In this document: piece by piece, positions 3,836-5,636 of the stretch
Layout of the letters: each line of letters starts with the position of its first letter
How positions within the stretch are numbered: the stretch's first letter is position 1
From: Chloracidobacterium sp. UBA7659
Lineage (GTDB): Bacteria > Acidobacteriota > Blastocatellia > Pyrinomonadales > Pyrinomonadaceae
Assembly: GCA_002483395.1 (NCBI GenBank)
Contig: DLHV01000223.1
Span: 36,636-42,271, forward strand
Reading direction: 5' to 3'
DNA: 5,636 nucleotides
Position numbers and translations under genes: made by a program
Notes under the pieces: model-generated
Seen by the model: only the letters and a program-made list of their open reading frames with translations
What the model was told of the DNA's origin: nothing
Databases searched by the model: none

Positions 3836-5636
3836 ATGCTGATTTCCGTCCTCCTAATCTTTGCCGTCGCCGTCGGTGGATTTGCCTCGACGTATCTGAT
3901 CGATAACGATGAGCCTTTTCTTTGGCGTGTCGCAGCCGGGAATGTGATCGGCTTCGCAATTTTCGGCACGGTCGGCTTCGTTCTGGCGATGTTTGTCGGG
4001 CTGAACGCCGCGACGGTCGTTGCGGCTTTTGCGATCAGCTTGATGCCTCTCGCGCTCATCGCTCGCGGGCATCGTCAAAAAACGTTTAAGCACGATTGGG
4101 CAAAGGCGAAGGGCAAGCTGCAAGGCGCAAATTGGACAAAGGCACTTCGATTCTGTTACTACGCCGCGTTCCTGTTGCTTTTTGTTTTCTTTTTCGAACG
4201 GGCGATGATCGAAACGGACCAGGGCATTTTTACGGGCGGCTCGAACAATCTGGGCGATCTACCATTTCATTTGGGCGCGATATTCAGCTTCACGGACGGC
4301 ATGAACTTCCCGCCGCAAAATCCTTCGTTCGCGGGTGCGAGGTTTTCGTATCCATTCGTAGCCGATTTTGTCACGGCGGCGTTTATGAAGCTTGGGGTCG
4401 GCGTCAGGGACGCCATGCTCGTCCAAAATGTATCGTGGGCATTTTCGCTTTTAGTGATCCTGGAAAGGTTTGTCTTAAAGCTCACAAACGACCGTCTTTC
4501 GAGCAAACTCGCTCCGGCACTTCTGTTTCTTAGCGGCGGCCTCGGCTTCATTTGGTTTTTCGGCGATTTCGGTGCGCAGGCAAAGGGCTTTTTCGAATTC
4601 ATCTGGCAGATACCCAAAGACTACACGATCGGCCAGGATTTTCGCTGGGGAAACTCGCTTATCACGTTGTTTATGACTCAGCGGAGTTTGCTGCTGGGCA
4701 TGCCGATTACGTTGATCGCAACTGGCAGCTTATGGAAGATTTTCAACGCAGAGACGCAGAGACGCGGAGAGACAAAATCAAAATTTTCAATTTTCAGTTT
4801 TCAATTTTCAATTTTCATGGTCGGCCTAATCGCCGGCCTGCTTCCACTGATTCATCTTCACAGCCTTGCGGTCCTGTTCGTTGTTACGGCTTTTGTATTT
4901 CTTCTTAAAATGGAGAAATGGCGCGATTGGTTCGGGTTCGGGGTCGGCGTTTGTGTCATTGCCATTCCGCAGTTGATATGGTCGATATCGGGAAGCGCAA
5001 CGGAAACGACAAAGTTCTTTGGCTGGCATTTTGGCTGGGATTCCGGCCAAGTGAATTTTCTATGGTTTTGGATAAAGAATACCGGCATTTTGATTCCATT
5101 GATAATCGGTGGGATCTACCTCGTTTATTCAACGCAGAGACGCAGAGACGAGGATTCTAGTCACACGGAGCCGCGGAGACTTGGCAACGCGGCGAAAAAG
5201 CGTCAACAGGCGCAGCACGTCCCCGCGTCGCCGCCTCGCCCCGTCGCTCTGTCGCAATTCTACTTGCCGTTCATATTTCTATTCCTTGTCTCAAACGTCG
5301 CGAAACTCGCACCATGGGAATGGGACAATATAAAAGTGCTGATCTATTGGTATGTCGGTTCGATACCGTTCGTCGCGTTTGCGGTTTCGTGGATGTGGCA
5401 AAAGACGACGGCATTAAAGATCATTGCCGCTGCGTGTTTTATTGTTCTAATATTTTCAGGATCGCTTGATGTCTGGCGAACTGTTTCCGGGCAGATCAAG
5501 AATGGTGTTTTTAGTGCAGACGCCGTATCGCTCGCCGAAAAGATCAAGAAAGTGACGCCGCCGCGTGCCCTGTTTTTGAATGCCCCGACCTATAATTCAG
5601 CCATTGTGCTGTCGGGCCGGCAATCGCTGATGCGTT
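3836..5636 (+). CDS. Large polytopic membrane protein, GT-C-like, 3' end outside window
   Basis: The frame is open from the ATG at 3836 to the last base, giving 600 codons with no stop; an in-frame TAA lies at 3788. About a dozen hydrophobic segments are evident, for example 1-21, 33-55, 58-77, 105-120, 196-215, 225-243, 275-300, 328-358, 364-383, 405-431, 473-488, 500-520 and 526-542. A loop after the fourth carries G-D-L-P-F-H (140-145) and then YPFVADF (172-178). Another conserved-looking site is APWEWDN (492-498). The tail ends in LSGRQSLMR (592-600). An Asp and a His in an early loop of a many-spanning protein suggest a GT-C-fold glycosyltransferase-like enzyme using lipid-linked sugar, but I cannot name the family. 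Residues about 303-328 and 431-472 are encoded by repeat DNA and form charged or low-complexity loops. The arginine- and lysine-rich content places them most simply on the cytoplasmic side. Start choice is fair: no other ATG, GTG or TTG occurs between the upstream stop and 3836. Confidence 0.82.
   Translation, partial: MLISVLLIFAVAVGGFASTYLIDNDEPFLWRVAAGNVIGFAIFGTVGFVLAMFVGLNAATVVAAFAISLMPLALIARGHRQKTFKHDWAKAKGKLQGANWTKALRFCYYAAFLLLFVFFFERAMIETDQGIFTGGSNNLGDLPFHLGAIFSFTDGMNFPPQNPSFAGARFSYPFVADFVTAAFMKLGVGVRDAMLVQNVSWAFSLLVILERFVLKLTNDRLSSKLAPALLFLSGGLGFIWFFGDFGAQAKGFFEFIWQIPKDYTIGQDFRWGNSLITLFMTQRSLLLGMPITLIATGSLWKIFNAETQRRGETKSKFSIFSFQFSIFMVGLIAGLLPLIHLHSLAVLFVVTAFVFLLKMEKWRDWFGFGVGVCVIAIPQLIWSISGSATETTKFFGWHFGWDSGQVNFLWFWIKNTGILIPLIIGGIYLVYSTQRRRDEDSSHTEPRRLGNAAKKRQQAQHVPASPPRPVALSQFYLPFIFLFLVSNVAKLAPWEWDNIKVLIYWYVGSIPFVAFAVSWMWQKTTALKIIAAACFIVLIFSGSLDVWRTVSGQIKNGVFSADAVSLAEKIKKVTPPRALFLNAPTYNSAIVLSGRQSLMR
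4742..4773 (+). repeat. 8-bp-period repeat inside the membrane-protein gene (copy 1)
   Basis: Three octamers, ACGCAGAG (4746-4753), ACGCAGAG (4754-4761) and ACGCGGAG (4762-4769), are read in frame as NAETQRRGE after F303. The 23 bases at 4742-4764 recur exactly at 5128-5150. Octamer arrays of this ACGCAGAG type are, from memory, common interspersed repeats in cyanobacteria, acidobacteria and others. The core has no stop codon in any of the six frames. Confidence 0.85.
4784..4818 (+). repeat. 7-bp-period repeat inside the membrane-protein gene
   Basis: Five heptamers follow each other: TTTTCAA, TTTTCAG, TTTTCAA, TTTTCAA and TTTTCAT. They start 14 nt after the last ACGCGGAG octamer of copy 1. 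They are translated as FSIFSFQFSIFM-like sequence that runs into the next membrane segment. The base composition is sharply AT-rich against the GC-balanced gene around it. Confidence 0.85.
5128..5194 (+). repeat. 8-bp-period repeat inside the membrane-protein gene (copy 2, composite)
   Basis: Two exact ACGCAGAG octamers (5132-5139, 5140-5147) are followed by the degenerate ACGAGGAT. After a 7-nt break come ACACGGAG (5163-5170), CCGCGGAG (5171-5178) and, two octamers on, ACGCGGCG (5187-5194). The reading frame differs from copy 1: here the array gives STQRRRDED. The encoded loop lies between the hydrophobic segments 405-431 and 473-488. Confidence 0.75.
5219..5258 (+). repeat. Degenerate pyrimidine-rich octamer array
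   Basis: Successive 8-base units GTCCCCGC, GTCGCCGC, CTCGCCCC, GTCGCTCT and GTCGCAAT share a T-C-at-positions-2-3 pattern. They encode the proline- and arginine-rich end of the second loop (PASPPRPVALSQ). This looks like another member of the short-period repeat class, stacked next to copy 2. Confidence 0.5.

Noticed and set aside
4742..5150. CRISPR array.
   Set aside because: The units are 7-8 bp, there are no unique spacers of regular length, and no cas genes are present.
4742..5258. Pseudogene or frameshift in the membrane-protein gene because of inserted repeats.
   Set aside because: Codon-by-codon reading shows no stop, and the hydrophobic segments resume in the same frame after each insert.
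4096..5547. Several short open frames on both strands in the 3' third (for example 4096-4533 +, 4267-4617 -, 4552-4908 +).
   Set aside because: They overlap the continuous 600-codon membrane-protein frame from 3836, which has the hydrophobic pattern and motifs of a real protein. The short frames have none.

Overview
The 5.6 kb window is about half G+C and reads as bacterial chromosome. Four genes lie on the + strand: cdsA (79-918), a small IS200/RAYT-type HUH transposase (1143-1655), aspS (1733-3592), and a large polytopic membrane protein that starts at 3836 and is still open at the window end. The minus strand shows only shadows of these genes. The transposase style and the abundance of short-period interspersed repeats, some of them translated inside a protein, suggest a soil-type bacterium such as an Acidobacteriota (Blastocatellia-like) member. 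That placement is inference and no marker in the window proves it.

Layout. Bases 1-78 hold a three-unit 10-bp tandem repeat that runs almost up to the cdsA start codon. cdsA encodes CDP-diacylglycerol synthase and ends in a clear intrinsic terminator (990-1031). Directly after its T-tract begins a 0.7 kb element (1032-1730): a REP-like palindrome, a decayed second copy, the transposase gene, and the same palindrome in inverted orientation (32/33 bases identical). The right palindrome ends 2 nt before the aspS ATG. A good sigma70-type promoter match (1660-1688) sits between the transposase stop and this palindrome, so the aspS mRNA leader may consist almost entirely of the REP hairpin. aspS is complete, with all class II motifs. 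A 243-bp gap without a gene follows.

The last gene is a multi-spanning membrane protein resembling GT-C-type glycosyltransferase-like proteins. Its frame has no stop from 3836 to 5636, yet it contains two stretches of interspersed-repeat DNA translated as hydrophilic loops: 4742-4818 (octamer array, then heptamer array) and about 5128-5258 (a chain of octamer arrays). A shared 23-bp repeat core is read in two different frames in the two places. This shows that DNA-level elements were inserted, rather than a protein segment duplicated.

The main points of interest are the REP/RAYT element that now appears to supply the aspS 5' leader, and the short-period repeats that occur at a gene start and inside a membrane-protein ORF. 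No CRISPR, tRNA, rRNA or obvious defence system is visible. cdsA (phospholipid synthesis), aspS (tRNA charging) and the membrane protein do not form an evident functional pathway.
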